A stretch of DNA of 43,705 nucleotides from a virus. Below, in pieces: positions 24,874 through 32,641 of the stretch. Where the stretch lies: positions 1-43,705 of IMG/VR virus record IMGVR_UViG_3300039159_000815; one strand, given 5' to 3'. The position numbers and the translations under genes were made by a program. The first letter of the stretch is position 1, and each line of letters opens with the position of its first letter. The notes under the pieces are model-generated. The model was not told the DNA's origin, made no database searches, and saw only the letters and a program-made list of their open reading frames with translations.

Positions 24874-25314
24874 TTATTGGCCGATCTGGCGCTGCTCCAG
24901 TGTTTCGTCGTCACCGTCCGACTTCATTACATCGGCGATGAGGTGGTTCACCATCTCGTCGAAATAGCGGGTCAGTTCCCGATGAAGGCTTTGAAACTCG
25001 GCAGCGATTGTAGCCTCGAAAACACTCTTGCGGGCCCGCACCGTGACCGTCGTTCGCCGCTGACGAGGGTACCGATATGGCTTCACATCATGCTTGCGGC
25101 ACAACGCCACGAACACTCGCACGGCCCAAACATCCGGGAGGATATATTGCAATTCGGTTTCTGGCTCAGCCGTTTTGCTTCCGGCCAGATCCAAGCGTGC
25201 CTGCATCCGCTCGAGCGCTGCCCCGGCGGCTGCCCGTTCTCCGGGTGTTGCCCCACGCGCAAAGAGCGCCTCGAGCTTTATCAACTTGTCACGGATGTCT
25301 TCGTGGTTGTTCAT
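24874..25314 (-). CDS. DUF2786-like protein of the modification operon
   Basis: A 146-aa protein from MNNHEDIRDKLIKLEALFARG. The first 45 residues (KLIKLEALFARGATPGERAAAGAALERMQARL) have the pattern of DUF2786, the short helical domain KIRKLLALA-NPHEAEAALAKAQRLM. The rest (VWAVRVFVALCRKHDVKPYRY, FEATIAAEFQSLHRELTRYFDEMVNHL) matches a group of Rhodobacteraceae phage proteins. It overlaps DUF7220 by about 26 bp and is the last gene of the methyltransferase operon. Function unknown. An upstream GTG at 25320 is possible. Confidence 0.65.
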   Translation of the reverse strand: MNNHEDIRDKLIKLEALFARGATPGERAAAGAALERMQARLDLAGSKTAEPETELQYILPDVWAVRVFVALCRKHDVKPYRYPRQRRTTVTVRARKSVFEATIAAEFQSLHRELTRYFDEMVNHLIADVMKSDGDDETLEQRQIGQ

Positions 25315-25597
25315 CTTCACCGCGCCCTGATGCTTCAGGAGGTGGCGTAAAGCACCACCGCCTCAGCCGGTCAACCACGGCTTGGGCGTCTCGTCCTCGC
25401 TCGAACAGCCGCCGTAGCAGATAGCCACGCACCAGCGAGACGCCGACGAAGGCGAGCCCAATGGTCAGGTGCTCTGCAAGGCCGGTCGCGATGCCGAACC
25501 AAGGGAACACCACGATTTGCGTCGCAATGGCCAGCACGTAGCCAACCACAATATTCGTCGCTGCCTCAACCAGCGACATGGCCCGAGACTGCGTCAT
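25289..25597 (-). CDS. DUF7220 small membrane protein
   Basis: A 102-aa protein, MTQSRAMSLVEAATNIVVGYVLAIATQIVVFP. Two membrane segments (about 14-32 and 42-60) are followed by RGYLLRRLFERGRDA, the DUF7220 pattern common in phages and genomic islands. The C-terminal 35 residues are polar and probably cytosolic. Its ATG overlaps the TGA that ends the alternative frame of the C5 methyltransferase gene, and lies 9 bp after the methyltransferase frame's own stop. Function unknown. Confidence 0.8.
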   Translation of the reverse strand: MTQSRAMSLVEAATNIVVGYVLAIATQIVVFPWFGIATGLAEHLTIGLAFVGVSLVRGYLLRRLFERGRDAQAVVDRLRRWCFTPPPEASGRGEDEQPRRHP

Positions 25598-25606
25598 GCT
25601 TGCACG

Positions 25607-26788
25607 TCATCCATCGGCCAGCAGTTCAGCTGCCAGAGTTCTGAGCGCATGCGCTGCAACCAAGGGGACCACGCCGTTGCCACAGAGGCGAAGCCGGTCC
25701 ACCCGGTGGGCCAGCCCATCAGCGCCTCGACGAACAGCGGGTTCAAGGTGCGGCGCACATCGGAGGTATCGCTCCCAGCCATCGGCGTCACCAGGACCTG
25801 GCGGCCAAGCAGGCCATTGACCGGCGTGTTCGCCAATGTCGTCGCCCCGTCCTTGTGATCCCGCGCAGTTGGCGTCATCCAGAGACGGCTGACATGGGTC
25901 AGGTCCGCTGTGCGGCGATTGCCCGCGCTTGGCTTGCAGCCGTCGTTCGCCATCGGTGTCGGCCAGTCGCGAGCCATGCGGTCCAGACCTTTCTCGTCCT
26001 TCCGCTCGCCGCCCCGGCTGCGGAAGCTGTCGATCTGCGGCGTCGGCCACAGGGCTGCTGTGGTCGCCAGGTTCATCCCGTGCTGGCCCGCTTCCTGCGA
26101 AGGGGTCGGCTTTGTCTGCCGGTTCTCGTTCGCGCTGGCACGAGGCGTCGGCCACAGCCGCATCATTTCCGTCCGGTTCCCGCCACTCGACCGGGTCCCA
26201 GAGCAGGCGCGCGGGGTCGGCCAACTCGTCCCCTTCGCGGGTGGCAAGGATGAACAGCCGCTCGCGCTTGTGGGGCGCGCCGACTTCCGCCGCCGTAAAG
26301 AGGCCTGCCGCAAGGCGGTAGCCCATGTTGACCAGTCCGCTGGCGACTTCGGGGAAGCCAAGGCGGAGATGATGGGCGACATTCTCGAGGAAGACGAAGG
26401 GCGGTTCGACCTCCCCGATGATGCGGGCGACATGCGGCCAGAGATGGCGTGGGTCTTTAGTGCCGAGGCGCTTGCCCGCGACCGAAAATGGCTGGCATGG
26501 ATATCCTGCGCTGACGATATCCACCGCGCCGCGCCACGGTCTGCCGTCGAAAGTTCCAATGTCGTCCCATACAACCGCTTGATCCAAGGCCGCGTCTTCC
26601 ATCCGCGCCACGAGAGTGGCTGCGGCGAAGGTTTCCCGTTCGACATAGCCCACAGCACGATATCCGGGGATGGCGATGGTGAGCCCGAGGTCGAGCCCGC
26701 CTGCGCCGGAGCAGAGGGAGAGGCCGAGCAGGCATGCGTCATCGGTGCCGGAATGTTTTCCGGAGGAAGGTACAACCAGGTCATGCAT
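25607..26788 (-). CDS. DNA (cytosine-5) methyltransferase
   Basis: A 393-aa C5-MTase. Motif I SGAGGLDLG (27-35, AdoMet binding), motif IV GYPCQPFS (catalytic C98), motif VI ENV (135-137), motif VIII PHKRERLF (172-179) and motif X GNGVVP (370-375) are all present, so the enzyme looks intact. The region from 185 to 345 is Asp/Ala/Arg-rich with repeated ADA/ADT motifs and serves as target-recognition region. Translation starts 4 bp after the N6-methyltransferase stop. It probably modifies phage or host DNA against restriction. No partner restriction enzyme is seen. The same DNA is open in the +1 frame along the full gene, with protein-like motifs in the second half (see findings). Confidence 0.9.
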   Translation of the reverse strand: MHDLVVPSSGKHSGTDDACLLGLSLCSGAGGLDLGLTIAIPGYRAVGYVERETFAAATLVARMEDAALDQAVVWDDIGTFDGRPWRGAVDIVSAGYPCQPFSVAGKRLGTKDPRHLWPHVARIIGEVEPPFVFLENVAHHLRLGFPEVASGLVNMGYRLAAGLFTAAEVGAPHKRERLFILATREGDELADPARLLWDPVEWREPDGNDAAVADASCQREREPADKADPFAGSGPARDEPGDHSSPVADAADRQLPQPGRRAEGRERSGPHGSRLADTDGERRLQAKRGQSPHSGPDPCQPSLDDANCAGSQGRGDDIGEHAGQWPAWPPGPGDADGWERYLRCAPHLEPAVRRGADGLAHRVDRLRLCGNGVVPLVAAHALRTLAAELLADG

Positions 26789-26792
26789 GGCC

Positions 26793-28142
26793 TCACGCGG
26801 CGGGAATCAAAGGAGAAGCAGTGGGTTCGGGCGCGGCGTCGACGTTTTCGCCCAACCGCTCGGCCCTCACCTGCGTGAAAGATCGGCCATCGCCATCAAG
26901 GAGCGCGTCGCGACCGGTCTCAGCCTGCCAACGCACGACAGCGACGTCGATGTAGGCCGGGCTGATCTCCATCGCGAAGACGCGGCGGCCATTGGCCTCG
27001 CCCGCCATGATCTGCGAACCCGAACCGCAGAACGGCTCGTAGCACAGCCCGCCGCGCGCCACATGCTGGCGCATCGGGATGCCGAAGGCGTCGAGCGGTT
27101 TCGGCGTCGGATGGTCGGGGCGGTAATCCTTGGCAAAACTCGGCAGCGCCCATGTCGAGGCCAAGGTTTCTTCCGCCACTTTCGGCGGGCGATTGCCCCT
27201 GATCCAGCCCATGAAGCAGGGCTCATGTTTCCAGAGGTAATGCGACCGGGTGAGAACCCCGCGGTCCTTCACCCAGATGATCTGCTGATGAACGAAGGCC
27301 CCGACCTTTTCCCAGCAGGCCTCGAGCATCGCCTGTCGGCGCGAGGCATGCCAGCAATACCATGCCGCATCTTCGGCAATCGCCTCGGCGACCGCAGCCG
27401 CGATGAAGCCGTCGTAGAGTTCCGCGCCCTGCGAGGAATCGTCCCAGGTCACGCCGTAGCTTTGCGACCAGTCCTTATTCCGCGTCGGATGGTTCGAGCC
27501 ATCATAATCCACCAGATAGGGCGGGTCAGTTGCAAACAGGATCGCGCGCTCGCCGTTCATCAGGCGGCGTACATCGGTCGAGCTGGTGCTGTCACCGCAC
27601 AGGAGCCGATGGTCGCCGAGGATCCACAGATCACCCGTCCGCGACGCCGGGTTGCGCGGCGGTTCCGGGATCACGACCGGCGGCACACTGGCACCGCTGC
27701 CTTCTTCGCCTTCGCCCTCGGGCACATAGGCCAGCAGTTTGTCCAACTCGCCGTCGGAAAACCCGACCAGCGACAGGTCGAAATCCTCGGTTAGCAGGTC
27801 GTTCAGTTCTGCTGACAACAGCGCCTCATCCCAAGTGCCGAGTTCCGTAAGTTTGTTGTCTGCGATCCGGTAAGCCCGCCGCTGCGCCTCGGTCAGATGC
27901 CCAAGCACGATCACCGGCGCTTCGGTCAGGCCGAGCTGTGTGGCAGCCAGCACCCGGCCATGGCCCGCGATCAATTCGCCGTCCTCGGCCACGAGGCAGG
28001 GCACCGTCCAGCCGAACTCCGCCATGCTGGCAGCGATCTTGGCGACTTGGTCTGCGCCATGCGCCTTGGCATTGCGAGCATAGGGCTGCAAACGCGCGAG
28101 CGGCCATTGCTCGATACGCTCCGGGGCGAAGCTGAGGGTCAT
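26793..28142 (-). CDS. ParB-N / N6-adenine DNA methyltransferase fusion
   Basis: A 449-aa protein. Residues about 10-130 are a ParB N-terminal-like domain (LQPYARNAKAHGADQVAKIAASMAEFGW, LIAGHGRVLAA). Residues about 165-430 are a beta-class amino-MTase: catalytic DPPY (206-209), HPTPKP (344-349) and AdoMet motif EPFCGSGS (369-376), with motif IV before motif I. The fusion is common on phages and islands. It likely methylates adenine in a short site; the site is unknown. AGGA precedes the ATG. First gene of an operon with the C5-MTase, just downstream of the TGGACTCCGG repeat region. Confidence 0.92.
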   Translation of the reverse strand: MTLSFAPERIEQWPLARLQPYARNAKAHGADQVAKIAASMAEFGWTVPCLVAEDGELIAGHGRVLAATQLGLTEAPVIVLGHLTEAQRRAYRIADNKLTELGTWDEALLSAELNDLLTEDFDLSLVGFSDGELDKLLAYVPEGEGEEGSGASVPPVVIPEPPRNPASRTGDLWILGDHRLLCGDSTSSTDVRRLMNGERAILFATDPPYLVDYDGSNHPTRNKDWSQSYGVTWDDSSQGAELYDGFIAAAVAEAIAEDAAWYCWHASRRQAMLEACWEKVGAFVHQQIIWVKDRGVLTRSHYLWKHEPCFMGWIRGNRPPKVAEETLASTWALPSFAKDYRPDHPTPKPLDAFGIPMRQHVARGGLCYEPFCGSGSQIMAGEANGRRVFAMEISPAYIDVAVVRWQAETGRDALLDGDGRSFTQVRAERLGENVDAAPEPTASPLIPAA

Positions 28143-28180
28143 GTGGATTGTCCTGTTGCAGGATTGGCTGGCTTCCGGGG

Positions 28181-28467
28181 TGGACTCCGGTTGCGGAATC
28201 CATGGCGGATTTCATTGGCTTCAAGCTGGACTCCGGAGTCCAGGGTATCCACCCCGGAGTCCACCAGCCAAGTGTCTGTTTTATTGTGTTATTTATGGGC
28301 TTCAGGGGTGGCTTCCCGAGGGGGTGGCTTCCCAAAAAAATCGCTCTGACGCTGGCGATATGCCGCGCTGCGCCCCCCAGCATACGTTTTTGGCCGGAAA
28401 GGAACCGGAAAACAATGGGTTAGGGGACTGGACCCCGGTTGGACTCCGGTTCGGACTCTGGGGTCCA
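28181..28467. repeat. TGGACTCCGG iteron-like repeat cluster
   Basis: Perfect decamers TGGACTCCGG occur at 28181-28190 and 28440-28449 (+), and inverted at 28254-28263. An 18-bp perfect palindrome, CTGGACTCCGGAGTCCAG, is at 28226-28243. Degenerate copies lie at 28429-28438 (TGGACCCCGG), 28452-28461 (CGGACTCTGG) and, inverted, at about 28458-28467. The last direct copies are spaced 11-12 bp apart, one helical turn, as for iterons or cooperative operators. Confidence 0.75.
28305..28333. repeat. Short direct repeat GGGTGGCTTCCC
   Basis: Two copies, 28306-28317 and 28322-28333, separated by 4 bp (period 16), followed by seven A. Lies inside the repeat-rich spacer; significance unknown. Confidence 0.5.
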
Positions 28468-28595
28468 CCACGGCATCCATCCGGAGATCGTTTGCGCTGG
28501 CAGTCTTCTGCACGCGTCTCTCCCGAGTATGTCCAATAGATAGCCCCCAGAGCCGTGTGATGGAATCCCTTCCGGTGTCTCTCCGAAAGTTTTTC

Positions 28596-29042
28596 TCACA
28601 GGATGATTTTCCTTGACAGATTGTTGGCGTTTTCAATCACGAAGCGCTTCGAACGTTTGGACGATGGCACGCGTGCCCAGAGCCGCCAGGTGATCAGCGC
28701 GATGCCATACTGCCAATGACGGTTGGCCGCCGGACGGCTGAGGCCCACCTCCCAGCAGACCTTCTTCCACTGCACATGGTTGGCTCGCAGCCAGACGATC
28801 CGTGCGTCGTCCTTCTCGAGCCAGCGCAGCCAGAGCATGGCCTCCTCGGCCTCAGTGATTTGGCGTGGGCCCGGCCGGGGACGACGCATCTGCGGCTCCT
28901 GACCAACCTTGTCCGCGAAGCTGTGGAAATACTCAGGCCAAGCGTTGACGAAGCCCTGTGGCCTCACATTGGGCAAGGCGCGGAAGACGTCGGCGGCGCT
29001 CTCCAGCCGGTCTTCCACTTGTGTGGTTGTCCAGTCAGCCAT
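28596..29042 (-). CDS. DUF6362 protein
   Basis: A 148-aa protein starting MADWTTTQVEDRLESAADVFRAL; the start overlaps the preceding stop region, and longer frames would run into the neighbour. DUF6362 hallmarks: NAWPEYFHSFADK, ITEAEEAMLWLRWLE, then a helix-turn-helix-like segment ARIVWLRANHVQWKKVCWEVGLSRPAANRHW. It looks like a DNA-binding protein with sigma/terminase-small-subunit-like helices. Found in alphaproteobacterial prophages; role not known. Last gene of the RuvC operon. Confidence 0.8.
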   Translation of the reverse strand: MADWTTTQVEDRLESAADVFRALPNVRPQGFVNAWPEYFHSFADKVGQEPQMRRPRPGPRQITEAEEAMLWLRWLEKDDARIVWLRANHVQWKKVCWEVGLSRPAANRHWQYGIALITWRLWARVPSSKRSKRFVIENANNLSRKIIL

Positions 29043-29235
29043 TGCGCACCCCCAGCCCTTCGGGCCGCTTGCCATACAGCTTCTCGCCAAGCTGGCGGAC
29101 CAGTTCGCGCTCAGGCCAGGTCAGCCGCAGATCGTCGGCCGAGACCGCCAGCAGACCCTGTTCCTTCCAGCCGTCGCGCTTGACCTGATCGGGATCCCGG
29201 CGCTGGCCGCCGTAGCCTCTGGGGGTGAATCTCAT
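29035..29235 (-). CDS. Small hypothetical protein
   Basis: A 66-aa basic protein starting MRFTPRGYGGQRRDPDQVKRDGWKEQG. Its ATG overlaps the RuvC stop as ATGA and its end overlaps the DUF6362 start, so it is translationally placed between them. The C-terminus is helical (TWPERELVRQLGEKLYG). No family recognised; nucleic-acid binding is possible from its charge. Confidence 0.65.
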   Translation of the reverse strand: MRFTPRGYGGQRRDPDQVKRDGWKEQGLLAVSADDLRLTWPERELVRQLGEKLYGKRPEGLGVRNG

Positions 29236-29768
29236 GCCACACCTCCGCCGGTCTCGACAGCCCAGAGCAGCAGGGCGATGGCATCGGCCTCGTTGTCGTC
29301 GGCCGGGGTGAATCCGCGCGCACGGGCGGCCGCGATCATAGCGAGCTTGTCGGCATTGCCACGGCCCGTCAGGAATTTCTTGATCGTGCCCACCGGGACG
29401 CCCTGATAGGGCACGCCGCGCAATTCGGCCCATGAGGTCAGCGTGGCCATGAGGCCGCCGTAGACGTGGGCAGCGTCGGTGCCTGCGTGGCGCCGGACCT
29501 CTTCGAACCAGATTGACCCTATCGGTCCTGACAGCCGGTCCAGTTCATTCAGCCAGTTGGTAAAGCGCAGGTAGCGCATGCCACCGCCGTCGAAGCGGCC
29601 GGGCCGGAAGCTGGCGGTGCCGCTGGTGATCAGCCCATCGTAGCCGCGCAGAGCCCAGCCGGTGGTGGTGCCGAGGTCGAGGGCAAGGATTGTACGGGCC
29701 GTTTGCGGCGGCAGTGGCGATTCAATCCTTGCGCCGCGAACGGCGGTGGTCAGAGTCATGTCAGCCAT
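29232..29768 (-). CDS. RuvC-like Holliday junction resolvase
   Basis: A 178-aa RNase H-fold nuclease starting MADMTLTTAV, with AAAAGGAG ahead. Acidic residues fit the family: D31 in ILALDLGTTTGWAL, E89/E90 in IWFEEVRRH, and D158/D162 in PADDNEADAIALL. VGTIKKFLTGRGNADK is the usual DNA-contact stretch. It would cut branched DNA from replication or recombination before packaging. First gene of a three-gene operon preceded by the CAGTTTYGG hairpin region. The gene symbol is withheld because it is a phage relative, not the host RuvC. Confidence 0.87.
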   Translation of the reverse strand: MADMTLTTAVRGARIESPLPPQTARTILALDLGTTTGWALRGYDGLITSGTASFRPGRFDGGGMRYLRFTNWLNELDRLSGPIGSIWFEEVRRHAGTDAAHVYGGLMATLTSWAELRGVPYQGVPVGTIKKFLTGRGNADKLAMIAAARARGFTPADDNEADAIALLLWAVETGGGVA

Positions 29769-29936
29769 GGGTGGTCTCCTTTTCTGGTGGGATGGCTCGG
29801 GCGGAAGACGACGGCGATCATGTTCTTGGCGGAGCGGGTCGCCGTCGTCGGATTGAGTTGTTCGGGCAATGCAAGGCCACGCACGCGAAGCCCCCTGGGG
29901 GTGGGAGTGGGAGATCCCGCCTTGCGGCGTTCTCCC

Positions 29937-29966
29937 CCACCCCCGGAGGGGGTGGTTCACACCACC
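29937..29966. repeat. GC hairpin with alternative pairing
   Basis: CCACCCCC (29937-29944) and GGGGGTGG (29948-29955) form a perfect 8-bp stem. The GGTGG of its right arm (29951-29955) can instead pair with CCACC (29962-29966). The two pairings are mutually exclusive, so this could be a terminator or attenuator for leftward transcription; no T-run is visible. Confidence 0.4.
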
Positions 29967-30012
29967 CAAGTTGAACTCGGATATCAAACCATTGCTCTGG
30001 TTGATTATTTTC

Positions 30013-30188
30013 CAGTTTTGGACACCCAAAACTGCCTGTTCAGCCCAAACTGGTTGCAGCGCATCGTGTGTGGTTCGTGCGAAGTTCTGCAGGGGCAGTT
30101 TCGGATACCACCCGAAACTGGTTACAACTGGATAGCGCGCAGTTCCGCGTGCAGATGGCGAGGCAGTTTCGGCAAAGCCCCCAATCTG
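30013..30188. repeat. CAGTTTYGG / CCRAAACTG stem-loop array
   Basis: Stem-loop 1: CAGTTTTGG (30013-30021) with CCAAAACTG (30026-30034). Stem-loop 2: CAGTTTCGG (30096-30104) with CCGAAACTG (30112-30120). Stem-loop 3: CAGTTTCGG (30164-30172) with CCCAATCTG (30180-30188, two mismatches). Extra half-sites CCAAACTGG (30044-30052) and CAAACTGG near 30192 lie between and after. Arms are 9 bp, loops 4-7 bp. Confidence 0.75.
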
Positions 30189-30238
30189 GTTCAAACTGGC
30201 CAGTGCGCAGTTCTGCGGAAAGTGATCAGCCGAGACGT

Positions 30239-32641
30239 TCATGACCGCTCTCCCTCCGGATAGACCCAGACAAGAGGGTTCTCGACCTCGAGCAGCGCGC
30301 CGGTCTGCGCCGATTTGTAATGGCTGGGCAGCACGGGGACGCTGATCGGCGACACCTCACCGGTGTCGGGGTCAACCTCCTCGCCCTCCATGGGCATGAC
30401 CATCCCCTCGACGCACAGAAAGCCGAAGCGGGACCGTGACGCCCCGATCCCATAGGGTGAGCCGTCACGCACAAACTTGATAAACCCCTTGGTGGCCTGC
30501 ACCCCGATCCGACCGCGAACCGCGTCCTTTCCGCCAAGCCCGGCCTTATTCTCGAAGGATTCAGCGAATTGGTTGATGGTGTAGAGCCGCCCCTTTGCCG
30601 CCTCATCCAGCAGAATGCCAAGAATAATATCCTGCTTGCGGACCCGTTCGGCGTCGAACCTGGCGCCAACCTCGACCCGCACCAGCCGCTCGTTCATGGC
30701 GTTGATCTCGACCCACTCACCATTGACCTTGTCGATCAGCTTCGGTGCCAACGCGGGCCCATTGCGCAGCTCGATCTCCAGTTTGCGCTGGGGGCTTTCC
30801 TCGTCGGGACGGTGCAGGATCAGGCCAGAAGTATAGAACCCGCGCAGCGCACTCGCCCCGGAGAGCGCCAGAAATGGATCATCCTTGACCTGCTGCTTGC
30901 TGAGTTTTTTCGTGTGATGGGCGAGGATCACGCCGCAGTCAGGGTTGATGTGGTCGCGCAGAACCTCGACCCGGTCCTTCAGAAAGAACATCATCGCACC
31001 GTTGTCGTTTTCGCCGCCGCCGTCGGGCCCGCCGTCAAAGATATTGCGAATTGGATCGATGCAGATGATGTCGACCGGATCGATCGGGAAGGCCCGCCGA
31101 ATGGCCTCGGCCACGCGCATGCTGCCTTCGGTATCGAGCAGCATCTTCAGCTTCGGTGTCGCAACGAGGTTGTCGCGCGCGCCAGCCAAAACCCTTTGCG
31201 GCAGCGCAATCTGCTTCATCCGTTCGCGCAGGTAATGATACTGGATTTCGGCCTGCAGGTAGAACACGCGCAGGGGACGCGGCGGTGTGAAGTCGAGAAA
31301 CGACACGCCAGCGGCCATGTGGACGAGCCAGGAGATCAAGAGATCGCTTTTGCCGACCTTGGGCGCGCCACCCAGCACCAGCAAACCGCCCGGTGTCAGC
31401 ACGCGCGGCGCGATGATATCGGCGGGCATCGGGCTCGCGTCGTCAAGCAGCGCCCCCAGCGTGAAGGCTGGCATCTCATTGGGCACAGGGGCCGCGCTGT
31501 CGAGGCGGATCAGGGGTGCCCCGTGCTTTTCGACATGGATGGCCCAGAGCCGTTCGGACTCGCGCTTGAGCCGCTCCACCGGCCACTGCGGGCGCAGCAT
31601 GGCGGCGTTGTAACCGCAGATCGCCTCCCAGCCATCGCCTTTTGACAGCCGCCCGTCATGGACCATGCGGATGAAATAGCCGATCGCCGCACTGGCGCCC
31701 TCAAAGCGTGACCAGTCGTCCTGCCCGCCTTCGCGAACCGGGGTCACCAAGACCTCGTCGGAGCGAGGCTTGTCGGGGGCCACGAAATCCGGCTGCAATG
31801 ACACTCCCGGCGCGGGCGACATGTCGGCGACGGCCTCGATGAATTCGCCAAGATCGCGTTCCAGCGCGGGGTTCATTTCCACGATCCGAACTTGGGTCTT
31901 GAGGTTGTTCTTGTAATAGACCGAGCCTGCTACCCGGATCGGCTGATGGGCCGAACGGAAGTGCATGTCACCGCCGACCTTGGCCGCGATGTCACCGCGC
32001 AGGCGGCACACCCGGCGAATGTCATCGCCCTCGGCGGGCTCGCTGAGTTTCCACCAGACATGGGCCTTGCGCTGCCCCTCGGGCGTGACCCCTCCGCTTT
32101 CGACCACCATGGTCGGTGCGCCCAGATGGCGTTCGAGATGGGCCCGCTTTGCGGCAATATCGCCGGTGTCGATATCCACGACCACGGTCTGCATTTGCAG
32201 GATTTCAGCCGCCTTGGCCTGGCCCGGTGCTGCAACCGTGCCAGGTATAATGTAGACCGCCGCCCCCTCGCGTGACGCCCATGTGGCGAAGGTGGCCATC
32301 TTGTCGGGGGTGGCCTGATCCGCCTCTATCCAGATGTTGTGCGGGCGGCCATCGATGCCTTGGCCCTTGTCGATGAAACTGCGCACCGGGATCAGCCCGT
32401 CGCAATAGCCGAAGACCACCCCCATGAACTGGGCGATTTGCGCAGGGTCCGGCTCGTCGCCGAAGACATCAACCTGCGAGACCGCATCGTTGAAATCCCG
32501 CCATGGGTTGAAATGGACGATATTCTCCTTCGGAGTATCGTCGGGCGCCACATTTGGGCTGTCGGTGGTGTAGTCGTCTTTCATGGGCCTGTCCTCAGAA
32601 TTGCGGAGTCTCTCTGGATCGTCGGGAAGGTCGCCGCTCAT
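30239..32641 (-). CDS. Phage replication primase-helicase (RepB-primase + RepA-like ATPase)
   Basis: An 800-aa protein starting MSGDLPDDPE (ATG overlaps the nuclease stop as ATGA). The N-terminal half resembles RepB-type archaeo-eukaryotic primases: NIWIEADQ, VVVDIDTGD (about 153-161, metal-binding Asp), ESGGVTPEGQRKAHVWWKL. The C-terminal half is a RecA-fold RepA-like helicase: Walker A GGAPKVGKS (about 424-432), Walker B VDIICIDP (about 523-530) and AHHTKK (about 575). Priming and unwinding at the phage origin are thus joined in one chain. It is the last gene of the early operon, next to the stem-loop array. Confidence 0.85.
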   Translation of the reverse strand: MSGDLPDDPERLRNSEDRPMKDDYTTDSPNVAPDDTPKENIVHFNPWRDFNDAVSQVDVFGDEPDPAQIAQFMGVVFGYCDGLIPVRSFIDKGQGIDGRPHNIWIEADQATPDKMATFATWASREGAAVYIIPGTVAAPGQAKAAEILQMQTVVVDIDTGDIAAKRAHLERHLGAPTMVVESGGVTPEGQRKAHVWWKLSEPAEGDDIRRVCRLRGDIAAKVGGDMHFRSAHQPIRVAGSVYYKNNLKTQVRIVEMNPALERDLGEFIEAVADMSPAPGVSLQPDFVAPDKPRSDEVLVTPVREGGQDDWSRFEGASAAIGYFIRMVHDGRLSKGDGWEAICGYNAAMLRPQWPVERLKRESERLWAIHVEKHGAPLIRLDSAAPVPNEMPAFTLGALLDDASPMPADIIAPRVLTPGGLLVLGGAPKVGKSDLLISWLVHMAAGVSFLDFTPPRPLRVFYLQAEIQYHYLRERMKQIALPQRVLAGARDNLVATPKLKMLLDTEGSMRVAEAIRRAFPIDPVDIICIDPIRNIFDGGPDGGGENDNGAMMFFLKDRVEVLRDHINPDCGVILAHHTKKLSKQQVKDDPFLALSGASALRGFYTSGLILHRPDEESPQRKLEIELRNGPALAPKLIDKVNGEWVEINAMNERLVRVEVGARFDAERVRKQDIILGILLDEAAKGRLYTINQFAESFENKAGLGGKDAVRGRIGVQATKGFIKFVRDGSPYGIGASRSRFGFLCVEGMVMPMEGEEVDPDTGEVSPISVPVLPSHYKSAQTGALLEVENPLVWVYPEGERS

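Larger units (their letters stand above)
28143..28595. other. Gene-free repeat-bearing region upstream of the methyltransferase operon
   Basis: About 450 bp without a credible gene. It contains the TGGACTCCGG repeats (28181-28467), a direct repeat GGGTGGCTTCCC (28306-28317 and 28322-28333) and an A-run at 28334-28340. It should also hold the methyltransferase promoter, reading left. No convincing -35/-10 pair was placed. Confidence 0.6.
29769..30238. other. Gene-free region with stem-loop array
   Basis: About 470 bp between the primase-helicase stop and the RuvC gene, more AT-rich near 29990-30035 than its surroundings. It holds three related stem-loops (30013-30188), a GC hairpin (29937-29955) and presumably the RuvC-operon promoter. 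No open frame here resembles a protein. Candidate control region or replication origin. Confidence 0.6.

Noticed and set aside
30569-31645. Plus-strand 358-codon open frame
   Set aside because: Antisense to the Walker motifs of the primase-helicase; low-complexity shadow sequence.
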